A stretch of 64,000 nucleotides of DNA from JALHUB01 sp963719465 (GTDB taxonomy: Bacteria; Chloroflexota; Dehalococcoidia; DSTF01; JALHUB01). This document shows, piece after piece, positions 51,346-60,547 of the stretch (the first letter of the stretch is position 1; every line of letters starts with the position of its first letter). The DNA lies in contig OY970386.1 in NCBI GenBank assembly GCA_963719465.1, forward strand, positions 2,046,001 to 2,110,000, in the 5' to 3' direction. The translations under genes were made by a program, and so were the position numbers. A model generated the notes under the pieces. That model was not told where the DNA came from and did not search any database. It saw nothing but the letters and a program-made list of their open reading frames with translations.

Positions 51346-52613
51346 ACGTCCTGGTCGTGCCAGATGCGGGGCCCGCGCGTGTCGCCAAATGCCATGAAGC
51401 CGATCAGATGCCCGTGGCTGCGGAACGGCACCGCCAGCAGCGAGCGCACGTGCATGCGCTGGAGCAGCTCCCTCTCCGCCGCCGCTTCCCCCGGCAACTG
51501 ATGGAGATCATGGAGGACGATGTCCTCGTTCCGGTCGAGCTTGCCGACCCACCAGCCATACGTCGTGGCGTCCAACCCCTGGAAACGGTCACGCGTTGGG
51601 CGCCGGCCGGGAACGTTCCACTCGTGCGTATTGTCCAGCCGCGTGCCTTCCTTGTTGAACATGAAGACGTAGGCGTGCTCCACGTCCACGGTCTCGCCGA
51701 GGATACGCAGCGCGGCGATGAGAGCGCCGTCGACGCTGTTGGCGGTAGCAAGCACGGTCGAAACGCGGGCAACCGCCGATTCCAGGCGGACCCGCTGGCG
51801 CATCTGCTCGGAGACGCCGTTGAGCTTGCCGACCATGTCGTTGAAGTCGCTGGCGAGAGAGGCGATTTCCAGCGGTCCCGACACTTCAAGCCGCGATTCC
51901 ATGTCGCCGGACGCCACCGCCCGCACGGCGCGCTGGAGCGACGCTAGCGGCCCAACAACCAGTCGCACGAAGCTGACGATGAACAAGATCGCAAGGGCCG
52001 CGCCGGCCGCGCCGACAATCGCTATCATCCACAGGTTCACGTTAGCCTGGTCGTCCGCGTTTGCGGCATCGGCGGCAACCTCGTTCTGCTCCGCCTGCGC
52101 CACCTGAGCGAGATTGTCTAGAAGGAGATTGGCCGGCGGCAAGACCTGCGTCATCAGCTGGTTCACAGTGTCCTGGGAATAGACGCCTGCTGAAGAAAAC
52201 GAACCGATTATGTCTGTTATCTGACCGGCGTAGCCCTGGGCGCGGTCGAGTGCGGCGACGAGCGATGCGTCTCCTTCTCGCTGGATGTTGTCGCGGGCCA
52301 TTCGAAGATAAGCCTGCCCCTGGGCGAGCGCGTTGTTGTAGGAGTTGCCTTGAAGGTTGGGACTTTGCGCGATCGCGGCTGTGGCGGTGGATATGCCGGC
52401 GGAGAAGAACTCAGCCCGCGCCTCCTCAAGCTCGATGACCGTATTCGTCCTTTGCACCAGCGTCCGGTGCATATTGCGGTCGCTGTCCATGCGGACGGCG
52501 CCCGTGACGAAGACGGTGGCAAGCAGGGCAAGCAAGACTATGCTCGCCAGCAGCGTACGTCCTCTGATAGTGCCGAACGTGCAGCGCCGGAACGACGGTT
52601 TGATTCTTGCCAT
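51345..52613 (-). pseudogene. HAMP-GAF sensor, N-terminal fragment
   Basis: Order: TM1 (about 20-42), a roughly 150-residue extracytoplasmic helical sensor (four-helix-bundle-like, VIELEEARAEFF...), TM2 (WMIAIVGAAGAALAILFIVSFV), HAMP (PLASLQRAVRAVASGDMESR) and GAF (about 275-420, ending FGDTRGPRIWHDQDV). The frame breaks near 51345; removing one base reads on as RLVHLAAESTASFIDRKQAE. Met at 52613 is chosen because upstream codons are Arg/Pro-rich. Together the fragments form one sensor of about 1150 residues. Confidence 0.83.
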
Positions 52614-52753
52614 GCCCACCCTAATCGCTATCAACGCAAACAGCGGTTGAAGGGTCCTTTGAAGGATTGTCGGATTCGCGGCTGGGATTCGGTAGGGTTC
52701 AGGCTTCTCGCCGGATGCCGAGCGAGCACCGCGAGGGGGAGAGATTCCTGAAG

Positions 52754-55465
52754 CTACTCGACGGACCGGAGCAGGATGCGGGCATCGACGACGCAGCAAC
52801 CTTCTCCCGGACCCAGAGCTTTGACGGGGTTGAGATCCATCTCCGCCAGCTCCGGCACGTCCTCGATAAGCGCCGAGAAGCGCAAGAGAAGCTCTTCCAG
52901 CGCCGGGACGTCGGCCGGCGGAGAGCCGCGGTAACCCGTCAGCAGGGGATAGCCTTTTATGGCGCGAACCATGTCGCGGGCGTCGAGATCAGTCAGCGGG
53001 TGAATGCGGAAAGCCACGTCCTTGGTCAGCTCCACCTGGATGCCGCCGAGGCCGAACATGATGAGCGGCCCGAAAGATGGGTCCTGCGTCAGCCCGACGA
53101 TGACTTCAATGCCAGCCGGCACCATCTCCTGCACCATCACGCCCTCCATGGCTTCGAGCTGCCCGCCGGCGCCCAATCGCTCCTGAATTTGCTCGAAGGC
53201 GTGGCGCACGCCCTCTGCCGAATCGACGCTGAGGATCACGCCGCCCACGTCCGTCTTGTGCGATATCGTCGACGAGACGAGCTTCACCGCTACCGGAAAG
53301 CTCATCGACTGCGAGGCCTCGGCCGCTTCGTCAGCCGTTCTAGCGACGCGCGCGGCGGCGCTGCGGATGCCGTAGGCGTCCAACAGCGATACGCAGGCGT
53401 CGGGCGGCAGCCAAACGGGCTGCGTCTTGTCGCCCGCGAGCACCCGCTCAACCAGCGCCCTCGCCCTTTCCCGTTCGATGCCGTCGATCTTCGGCACCGT
53501 CCCCTTGGGGCGGCGGCACCAGTCGGCGTAGTCGGCGGCGCGGGAGAGCGCCATCGCCGTCGCCTCCGGGAAAGCGAGTGAGGGGATGACGTAGTCACCT
53601 TCCGCCAGCTCCTCCGGAGACCCGCCAGAGCTCATGAAGCAAGCAAGGATGGTCTTGTTGCCGCGGAAGTGTCGCGCTACCTCGTGCACTTCGGCCGCGA
53701 CCTCCTTCGGCATGCTGACCAGCGGCGCGATGTAGATGACGATGACCGCGTCGATGTCCTCCTGCTCGCAGAGAACGCGCAGCGCCCGGCCGAAGTCGCG
53801 CGGCGACGCGGAGGCGATGAGGTCAACCGGATTCGAGAGGCCAGCGGCGGCCGGCAGGAACGTGCGCAGCGCCGCTCTAACCTCGTCGGACAGCGGCGGC
53901 ACGTGGAGGCCGTAGCTCTCGCAGGCGTCAGCGGCCAGGATCGCGGGACCGCCGGAGTTGGTGATGATCGCCACGTTCCGCCCCGAGGGCAGCGGCTGGT
54001 GCGACAGCAGGTTCGCGACGTCGAAGAGCTGCTGGAGCGTGTCCATGCGAATAACCCCTGCCTGGCGAAAGAGCGCGTCGACGGCAACGTCCAGGCCGGC
54101 CAGCGCGCCCGTGTGCGAGGAGGCCGCCCGCGAGCCGGCGCTGCTGCGACCGCTTTTCAGCGCCAGGATGGGCTTCGCCTGGGCGACGCGACGGGCCAGC
54201 CGGGCGAACTTGCGCGGGTTCCCGAACGATTCCAGGTATAGAAGGATGACCTCCGTCGACGGGTCCTGCTCCCAATACTGGATCAGGTCATTGCTGGAGA
54301 CGTCCGCCTTGTTGCCAACGCTGACAAAGGTGGACAGGCCGAGCTTCAGGCCGCGGGCGAAGTCGAGCAGGGCCAGGCCAAGGGCGCCGCTCTGCGAGAG
54401 GAGAGCGACGTTGCCGCGCGGCGGGAAGACCGGCGAGAAGGTCGCATTCAAAGAGACCTCCGGGTCGGTGTTCAAGACGCCCATGCAGTTCGGGCCCAGC
54501 ATTCGCATGCCGTAGTTGCGCACCTTCGCCACCAGCGCCTCCTCGCGCTCCGCGCCCTCCGTTCCGGTCTCGCGGAAGCCGGCGGAGATGACGACGATGC
54601 CGCGCACGCCCTTTCGACCGCACTGGTCGACGACGTCCAGCACCTGCTCGGCCGGCACGATGATAATGGCAAGGTCCACGTCGTCCGGTATGTCGAGCAC
54701 AGAGGCGTAAGCGCGCACGGCGCCGACAGCGTTCGTCGTTGGGTTCACCGGGTAAGCGATGCCGTTGAAGCCGGTGTCGAGGACGTTGTTGAACAGCTCG
54801 GCGCCGATAGTGCCTCGGTAGCGCGAGGCGCCGATGACGGCGATCTTCGTCGGGTTGAAGAAGACGCGCACGCCCGCCGTGGCCGCGACCAGCTCGCGCT
54901 GCTCGGAGCGCTGCTCGACGACTTCCGTGTGTTCAATCGCAAACACGACGTGGAACGTCCCTTCCGCGTACTTCGCATCGACGGTGAAGCCGAAGTCCCG
55001 GAACACCTCCATCATGTCGCGGTTCTCCGCCAGCACCTCCGCCTCGAAGACCCGGATGCCCTTCTCGCGGGCCGCTATCGCCAGGTGCTCCAGCAGATGC
55101 GTCGAGATGCCGCGCCCCTGGTGGCTGTCTTCGACGAGGAAGGCGACTTCAGCGCGCTCGGGGTTCGCCAGGCGGGCGAAGCGGCCGATGGCGATTATCC
55201 GCTGGTCCGGCGGCTCACCGAGAATGGCGACCAGCGCGAAGTTGTTCTCGTAATCGATGTTGGTGTATGTCTCCGCTTCGGCCCGCGTCACCTCGGCGAT
55301 GACGTGATGGAAGCGCATGTAGATCGTGCGCGGGCTGAGGCGGCTGAACAGGAAGAGCCAGGCGTCGGTATCGTCCGGCCGAATGGGCCGAAGGCGCACC
55401 TTCGAGCCGTCGCGCAGGAGCACCTCCGCCTGGTAGTTGCGCAGATCGCGGATTCGTTGCTGCAT
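52754..55465 (-). CDS. GNAT domain fused to NDP-forming acyl-CoA synthetase (Pat-like)
   Basis: 903 aa. N-terminal GNAT (about 15-180; acetyl-CoA site VEDSHQGRGISTHLLEHL). It is followed by CoA-binding (VIGASRYRGTIGAELFNN, about 212), succinyl-CoA-ligase-like (SQSGALGLALLDFA; SSHTGALAG with the phospho-His position) and a C-terminal ATP-grasp part (FPVAVKLVSSTISHKTDVGG). Pat/PatZ enzymes acetylate lysines of metabolic enzymes such as acetyl-CoA synthetase. GNAT is first here, unlike E. coli PatZ. The intact SHTG suggests the synthetase half may still work. Confidence 0.9.
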   Translation of the reverse strand: MQQRIRDLRNYQAEVLLRDGSKVRLRPIRPDDTDAWLFLFSRLSPRTIYMRFHHVIAEVTRAEAETYTNIDYENNFALVAILGEPPDQRIIAIGRFARLANPERAEVAFLVEDSHQGRGISTHLLEHLAIAAREKGIRVFEAEVLAENRDMMEVFRDFGFTVDAKYAEGTFHVVFAIEHTEVVEQRSEQRELVAATAGVRVFFNPTKIAVIGASRYRGTIGAELFNNVLDTGFNGIAYPVNPTTNAVGAVRAYASVLDIPDDVDLAIIIVPAEQVLDVVDQCGRKGVRGIVVISAGFRETGTEGAEREEALVAKVRNYGMRMLGPNCMGVLNTDPEVSLNATFSPVFPPRGNVALLSQSGALGLALLDFARGLKLGLSTFVSVGNKADVSSNDLIQYWEQDPSTEVILLYLESFGNPRKFARLARRVAQAKPILALKSGRSSAGSRAASSHTGALAGLDVAVDALFRQAGVIRMDTLQQLFDVANLLSHQPLPSGRNVAIITNSGGPAILAADACESYGLHVPPLSDEVRAALRTFLPAAAGLSNPVDLIASASPRDFGRALRVLCEQEDIDAVIVIYIAPLVSMPKEVAAEVHEVARHFRGNKTILACFMSSGGSPEELAEGDYVIPSLAFPEATAMALSRAADYADWCRRPKGTVPKIDGIERERARALVERVLAGDKTQPVWLPPDACVSLLDAYGIRSAAARVARTADEAAEASQSMSFPVAVKLVSSTISHKTDVGGVILSVDSAEGVRHAFEQIQERLGAGGQLEAMEGVMVQEMVPAGIEVIVGLTQDPSFGPLIMFGLGGIQVELTKDVAFRIHPLTDLDARDMVRAIKGYPLLTGYRGSPPADVPALEELLLRFSALIEDVPELAEMDLNPVKALGPGEGCCVVDARILLRSVE

Positions 55466-55498
55466 GGCCAGTCCCTGCCTTTCGCGCCCTTTCCCTCG

Positions 55499-55504
55499 AT
55501 TATA
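55499..55504 (-). promoter_or_regulatory. -10 box for the Pat-like gene
   Basis: TATAAT on the minus strand, 34 bp upstream of the ATG at 55465. The -35 is unclear. Confidence 0.45.
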
Positions 55505-55546
55505 CCGCCGCGTGTCCCACCGTTGGCGTATCCTCTGCGGTTCAGC

Positions 55547-55576
55547 TTGACACTCTCGCGGCCGTAAACGTATAAG
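55547..55576 (+). promoter_or_regulatory. Predicted promoter of treT
   Basis: TTGACA (55547-55552), 18 nt, TATAAG (55571-55576), 60 bp before the treT ATG. Confidence 0.6.
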
Positions 55577-55635
55577 GGGCTCAGGTGCGCCGGGGGAGGC
55601 TCATGTCAGGCGGGAATTAGAGAGGAAAGACTCGG

Positions 55636-56865
55636 ATGCTTGACCAGGTCGATGTCGGCGTTGTCGATTTCAAGAGCTACGAGCCGTACACGGCACCGGA
55701 GATGGCGGCGGAGATCCGCAAGCTCGCCGCCGACATGAAGGGCGCCCGCCTTCTGCACGTCAATGCCACGCCCTACGGCGGCGGCGTCTCCGAGCTGCTG
55801 CGGGCCGTCATTCCCATCTATCGCGGTCTGGGCATCAACGCCGACTGGATGTGCATCTACGGAGACCCCCAGTTCTTCGCGATCACGAAGGCTTTCCATA
55901 ACGCGCTGCAGGGCGCACCCGAGGAGCTGACGCGCCTGGCCGGCGAGACGTATCTGATGTACAACAAGCTGAACGCTGACTTGCTTGATAAGGAATATGA
56001 TCTCATCGTCATCCACGACCCGCAGCCGCTGGCTATCCGGCACTTCAAGGGACGCAACGGCGCCAAGTGGGTCTGGCGCTGCCACATCGACACCTCCTCC
56101 CCCAATGAAGAGGTGCTTGCCTTCATCGCCCGCTACTTGGTCGAGTACGATGCCCTCGTCTTCACGATGCAGCGCTTCGTGCCCCCCGGCGTCGAGCACA
56201 AGAAGCTGGCCATCATTCCGCCTGCCATCGACCCGCTGAGCCCGAAGAACCTCAAGCTTCCCGACAGCCTTTGCCGCGAGATGCTGGTCTGGCTCGGCGT
56301 AGACCCGGACCGGCCGCTGATGACGCAGGTTTCGCGCTTTGACCCGTGGAAGGACCCTTTCGGCGTCATCGAAGTCTTCCGCATGGTGCGCGAGGAGGTG
56401 CCGGGCCTGCAGCTGGCGCTGCTCGGCTCGATGGCTCTGGACGACCCGGAGGGTTGGGGCATCTATAACGAGGTCGTCGCCGAGACGAAGGACGACCCCG
56501 ACATCCACGTCCGCACCAACCTCGTCGGCGTCAGCAACATGGAGGTCAACGCCTTCCAGCGCAAGTCCAACGTCATTATCCAGAAGTCGATCCGCGAGGG
56601 CTTCGGGCTGATCATCTCGGAGAGCCTTTGGAAAGGTACGGCCGTGGTAGCCAATCGCGCCGGCGGCATCCCGCTGCAGATGGAGAACGGAGTCGGCGGC
56701 TTCCTGGTCGACAGCACCGAGCAGTGCGCCGAGAAGGCCCTCTACCTCTTGCATCATCCGGCCGAAGCGAAGAAGATAGGACGGTTGGGCCAGCGGCGCG
56801 TCCGCGAGCGCTTCCTCACGCCGCGCCTCGTCCGCGACTGGCTGCGGCTCCTGAGCGAGCTCTAG
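55636..56865 (+). CDS. treT: Trehalose synthase TreT (nucleotide-sugar-dependent GT4)
   Basis: 409 aa. A GT-B glycosyltransferase with HVNATPYGGGVSELL (about 41), IHDPQPL, SRFDPWKDPFGVIE (about 235) and EGFGLIISESLWKGTAVVANRAGGIPLQ (about 319; the E-x7-E donor-binding motif). TreT makes trehalose from glucose and ADP- or UDP-glucose and works reversibly in archaea and bacteria. The ATG has GAGGAAAG upstream. pfkA follows 42 bp later, so sugar use and osmoprotectant synthesis may be coexpressed. Confidence 0.9.
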   Translation: MLDQVDVGVVDFKSYEPYTAPEMAAEIRKLAADMKGARLLHVNATPYGGGVSELLRAVIPIYRGLGINADWMCIYGDPQFFAITKAFHNALQGAPEELTRLAGETYLMYNKLNADLLDKEYDLIVIHDPQPLAIRHFKGRNGAKWVWRCHIDTSSPNEEVLAFIARYLVEYDALVFTMQRFVPPGVEHKKLAIIPPAIDPLSPKNLKLPDSLCREMLVWLGVDPDRPLMTQVSRFDPWKDPFGVIEVFRMVREEVPGLQLALLGSMALDDPEGWGIYNEVVAETKDDPDIHVRTNLVGVSNMEVNAFQRKSNVIIQKSIREGFGLIISESLWKGTAVVANRAGGIPLQMENGVGGFLVDSTEQCAEKALYLLHHPAEAKKIGRLGQRRVRERFLTPRLVRDWLRLLSEL

Positions 56866-56907
56866 CTCCGACCAAAACCCTACACCGAAAGGACTTCGGC
56901 CCCAGGC

Positions 56908-57873
56908 ATGAAGCGCATTGCCATCCTGGCGAGCGGCGGCGACGCGCCCGGCATGAACGCCTGCGTCCGCGCCGTCGTTCGGAGCGGCTCGCACCGCGGT
57001 ATCGAGACGCTGGGCGTCCGGGACGGCTACTCCGGCCTTATCAGTCGCCAACTGACGATTCTGCACCGCCACGACGTAAGCAACATCATCCAACGTGGCG
57101 GCGTATTTCTCGGCTCCCTGCGCTGCGGGGAGTTCTACACGCCGGAAGGACGTGCTCACGCCGCTGAGGTCCTCCGCGCCTTCAAAGTCGATGGCCTCGT
57201 CGCTATCGGCGGCGAGGGAACGCTGCGCGGCGCCCGGGCGCTTCACGACGAGCACGGAATCGCGGTCGTTCTCGTTCCGGCAACCATCGACAACGACGCG
57301 CCCGGTACGGACTGGTGCATCGGCTTCGATACGGCGGTGAACACGGCAGTCGAGGCGATCGACAAGCTGAGGGACACTGCGGAGGCTACCGAGAAGGTCT
57401 TTTTCGTCGAGGTGATGGGGCGGGAGAGCGGCGCGCTCGCGCTCCACGCTGGCCTGGCCGCCGGCGCCGACGCCATTCTGGTGCCGGAGATCGAAACGAA
57501 CATCGGAGAACTGGCGAGCTTGCTAAACCACGCCATTCTGCGGCGCTCCCGCAGCCTCATCGTGGTGGTGGCCGAGGGAGAGACTGCCGGCGGCGCCTTC
57601 GCCATCGCCGAGAAGGTGCGGCCCCACATCGAGTTCGACTACCGGGTGACGGTTCTGGGCCACATCCAGCGCGGCGGCACGCCGACGGCCCGCGACCGGG
57701 TGCTCGCGTCGCAACTGGGCATCGCGGCGGTGCAGGCGCTGATGGACGGGAAGACGGCGCACGTTGTCGGCGAAATCTTCGGCGAGATGGTCGCGACGGC
57801 GTTCGATGACCTGACGACGGAGAAGCGGATGGCGCCGCTCGCGCTCCTCCAGCTTCTACCCGACCTCTTCTGA
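56908..57873 (+). CDS. pfkA: 6-phosphofructokinase, probably ATP-dependent
   Basis: 321 aa. SGGDAPGMNACVRAVVR at the N-terminus, GGEGTLRGA (about 98-106), PATIDNDAPGTD with the catalytic Asp (about 121-131), MGRESGALAL and HIQRGGTPTARDR. Gly in GGEG (rather than Asp in GGED) is the residue associated with ATP instead of pyrophosphate use. Glycolytic step F6P to FBP. The allosteric-site residues were not assessed. Confidence 0.93.
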   Translation: MKRIAILASGGDAPGMNACVRAVVRSGSHRGIETLGVRDGYSGLISRQLTILHRHDVSNIIQRGGVFLGSLRCGEFYTPEGRAHAAEVLRAFKVDGLVAIGGEGTLRGARALHDEHGIAVVLVPATIDNDAPGTDWCIGFDTAVNTAVEAIDKLRDTAEATEKVFFVEVMGRESGALALHAGLAAGADAILVPEIETNIGELASLLNHAILRRSRSLIVVVAEGETAGGAFAIAEKVRPHIEFDYRVTVLGHIQRGGTPTARDRVLASQLGIAAVQALMDGKTAHVVGEIFGEMVATAFDDLTTEKRMAPLALLQLLPDLF

Positions 57874-57926
57874 TAGCGCGAGAGGACAGCCTCAGGTCAG
57901 GCAAGAGTCGGCACACCTGACGCTGA

Positions 57927-57954
57927 TTGACATGCCTTCTACTGGTGCTATAAT
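57927..57954 (+). promoter_or_regulatory. Promoter of the beta-helix protein gene
   Basis: TTGACA (57927-57932), 16 nt, TATAAT (57949-57954), with TGC before the -10 (extended). Both boxes are perfect. This is the strongest-looking promoter in the window. A duplicated GCTGATTCA(T/C)CCCC lies in the leader near 57975 and 57990. Confidence 0.75.
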
Positions 57955-58021
57955 CACCGCATTGGTGGCTCACTGCTGATTCATCCCCGCTGATTCACCC
58001 CGCCGACAGGGAGGTCGCGCG

Positions 58022-60364
58022 ATGCGCCTTTTGCGAGGCCAACACATCCTGCTACGTGAACTTCTCTTGGCTGGCTTTCTTCTCTCGATATGTGCTTTTC
58101 TGGGTCCTGTCAGCCAACCAGCGGAAGCAACTGGCACCACCATCACGGTCAACACCACCGACGACGAACTGAACACGGATGGAGACTGCTCGCTGCGGAG
58201 GCGATCGAAGCCGCCAACACCGATACCGCCGTCGACGCCTGCCCTGCCGGCAACGGCGCTGATACAATCGACGTGCCGGCGGGCACCTACATCCTCGGAA
58301 GCCACCTCGATATCGGGACCGACCTGACCGTCAACGGTGCAGGCGCGGCTGACACCATCATCGACAGCGCCGGCCACGACCGAGTATTGAACGTTTCCAG
58401 CGGTGTAGTGGACATCTCCGGATTGACCACCCGAGGGGGCTCCTCCTTTTTCGCTGGCGGCATCCAAAACGACGGCACGCTGACTCTCAGCAACAGCGCT
58501 GTGATCGACAATACCGCCAGCCAGGGCTCCGGAGGCATCGGAAATGGGGGCACGCTGACGCTTACCGGCACCACTGTGAGCGGCAACACGGCCGACTCTG
58601 GGGGCGGCATCTCAAACAGCGGAACGCTTCACCTCACGAACAGCACCGTGACTGATAACACAGCCGCCGATTCCATGGGCGGCATCTGGAACGGCGGCTC
58701 GGCCACCATCAACGACAGCACGGTAAGCAAGAACGCCGCTGGGCAGCACGCCGGCGGCACCGGCAATGCCCCTGGCGCCACGCTCGACATCGAGAACAGC
58801 TCAGTGATGGACAACAGCGCCGCCGCCGGCGGTGGTGTCGACAACGTGGGCACGTTGACAGTAAGAAATAGCGTCATCAGCGGCAACACGGCCGACTCTG
58901 GGGGTGGCATCTCAAACGGCGGAACGCTTCACCTCACGAACAGCACCGTTAGCGGCAACGTCGCGACTGAGACCGGGGGCTACGGCGCCGGTGGAATAGA
59001 CAACGGCGGTCCCATGACCCTCACCGACAGCACCGTCAGCGGTAACATGGCCGAGGATGTCGCCGGCATCAACAACAGCGGCCAAATGGAGCTCGACCAC
59101 AGCGCTGTGATCGACAATACCGCCAGCCAGTCCTTCGGCGGGATCAAGAACAATGCCACGCTGACTCTCACTCATAGCACCGTCAGTGGCAATACCGCCG
59201 CACGCGACGTGGGGGGCATCTGGAACGGCGGCACGGTGGAGATGGACGACAGCACGGTAAGCGAAAACAGCGCCGGCGGGCTCGCCGGCGGCATCTGGAA
59301 TTTCGATCAGGGCACATTGAACGTCAACAACAGCACAATCAGCTACAACAGCGCCGCCTCCTACGGCGGCATCTGGAACGGCGGCACCGCGACCCTCACC
59401 CATGCCACGGTCAGCGCGAACACAGCTGAAGGTGCCGGCGGCATCTTTAATGCCTCTTTTGGCACGCTGACCCTGGCCGACAGCGTTGTCAGTGGCAATA
59501 CGACCGGCGGATTGGCGGGCGGCGTCGACAACCGTGGAGAGATGGAGATCAACAACTGCACTGTGAGTGACAATAGCGCCCAGTTCGTCGGCGGCGTCTA
59601 CAACAGCGGCACTTTGACTATTAGCAATAGTACTGTCAGCGGCAACACGGCCACTGTGTCCTGGGGTGGCATCGCCAACGATGCCGGCGCCACGCTGACC
59701 ATCACCGATAGCACTGTCAGCGGCAACACCGCGTCCCTCAACGGCGGCGGGATCGCCAATGCCGGTGCGTTGGCAATCAACGACAGCACCATCGCTGGCA
59801 ATACCGCTGCCGCCGGCGCGGGCATCATGAGCGGCGCCGTTGCGACGCTGAAGAATACGATCGTTGCCTCGAATGTCCCTGACGACTGCACTGGCACCGT
59901 GACGTTCCGCGGGCTACAACCTGAGCGGCGACAGCACCTGCGGCTTTACCACCGTCGGAGACCAGCAAAACAGCAACCCGCTCCTCGGCCCTCTGGCGGA
60001 CAACGGAGGTCCCACGCAGACACAGGCCCTGCTGCCCGGCAGCCCGGCTATCGATGCCGGCAGCCCTGATTGCCCGCCTCCGGCCAAGGACCAGCGGGGC
60101 TTCGTCCGACCTGTGGACGGCGATGGGGACGGCACTGCCACCTGCGACATCGGCGCCTTCGAGCTGGGGCCCCAAGCGCCGCCCCGTCCATCAAGTGTTG
60201 GAGGCAGAGTCCTACTGCCACCAGCCGTGCTCGCCGACATCGGTCACAATTCGTCCGAGGGCGGATCGTCATCGCTCCCGTTCAGTGCTTTCGCTGGAAT
60301 CGGCGCGGTCGCCTTCGCCGTAGGAGCGAGCGTCTGGTACGCGAGGAGGCGGTGGCTGAACTAG
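58022..60364 (+). pseudogene. Surface protein with right-handed beta-helix repeats and C-terminal TM anchor (two frameshifts)
   Basis: One gene in three frames: 58022 to about 58197, then to about 59910, then to 60364. After correcting one missing G (ctgcgg/aggcg, about 58197) and one extra base (about 59910) it reads as a signal peptide, TITVNTTDDELNTDGDCSLR-EAIEAAN, then some twenty repeats of about 20-25 residues with T(V/I)SGNTA and GGI.N.GT motifs. It ends DQRGFVRPVDGDGDGTATCD, a Ser-rich spacer, a TM helix and WYARRRWLN. This architecture suits a cell-surface adhesin or polysaccharide-binding protein. The middle frame is open for over 1.7 kb, so the gene is recent or intact. Confidence 0.8.
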
Positions 60365-60483
60365 CCGCACTCCGAAATCCACAGCGGCTTGCGGCTAGAT
60401 CGCCACTCCCATGTGTGAAACTGTCCACGAGAGTGCAGCGTCATGTCAGGGGGGTTCAAGCCTGAAGCGAACGTTGACAGTAG

Positions 60484-60492
60484 TGCTATAAT
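60484..60492 (+). promoter_or_regulatory. Extended -10 promoter of the BsuPI-domain gene
   Basis: TGCTATAAT, identical to the box before the beta-helix gene. A TTGACA at 60474-60479 is only 7 nt from the -10, too close to act as its -35. It looks like the beta-helix promoter with about 9 bp removed from the spacer. Nothing else is seen in 60365-60547 besides a CACCCCTATATACCCC repeat-like stretch. Confidence 0.5.
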
Positions 60493-60547
60493 CCTCGCGA
60501 TGCACCCCTATATACCCCTGCTGTTTCGGCTATAGAGAGGTTGTGCG

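Noticed and set aside
55606..57447. 613-codon frame antisense to treT and pfkA
   Set aside because: Shadow frame across two conserved enzymes; no motif.
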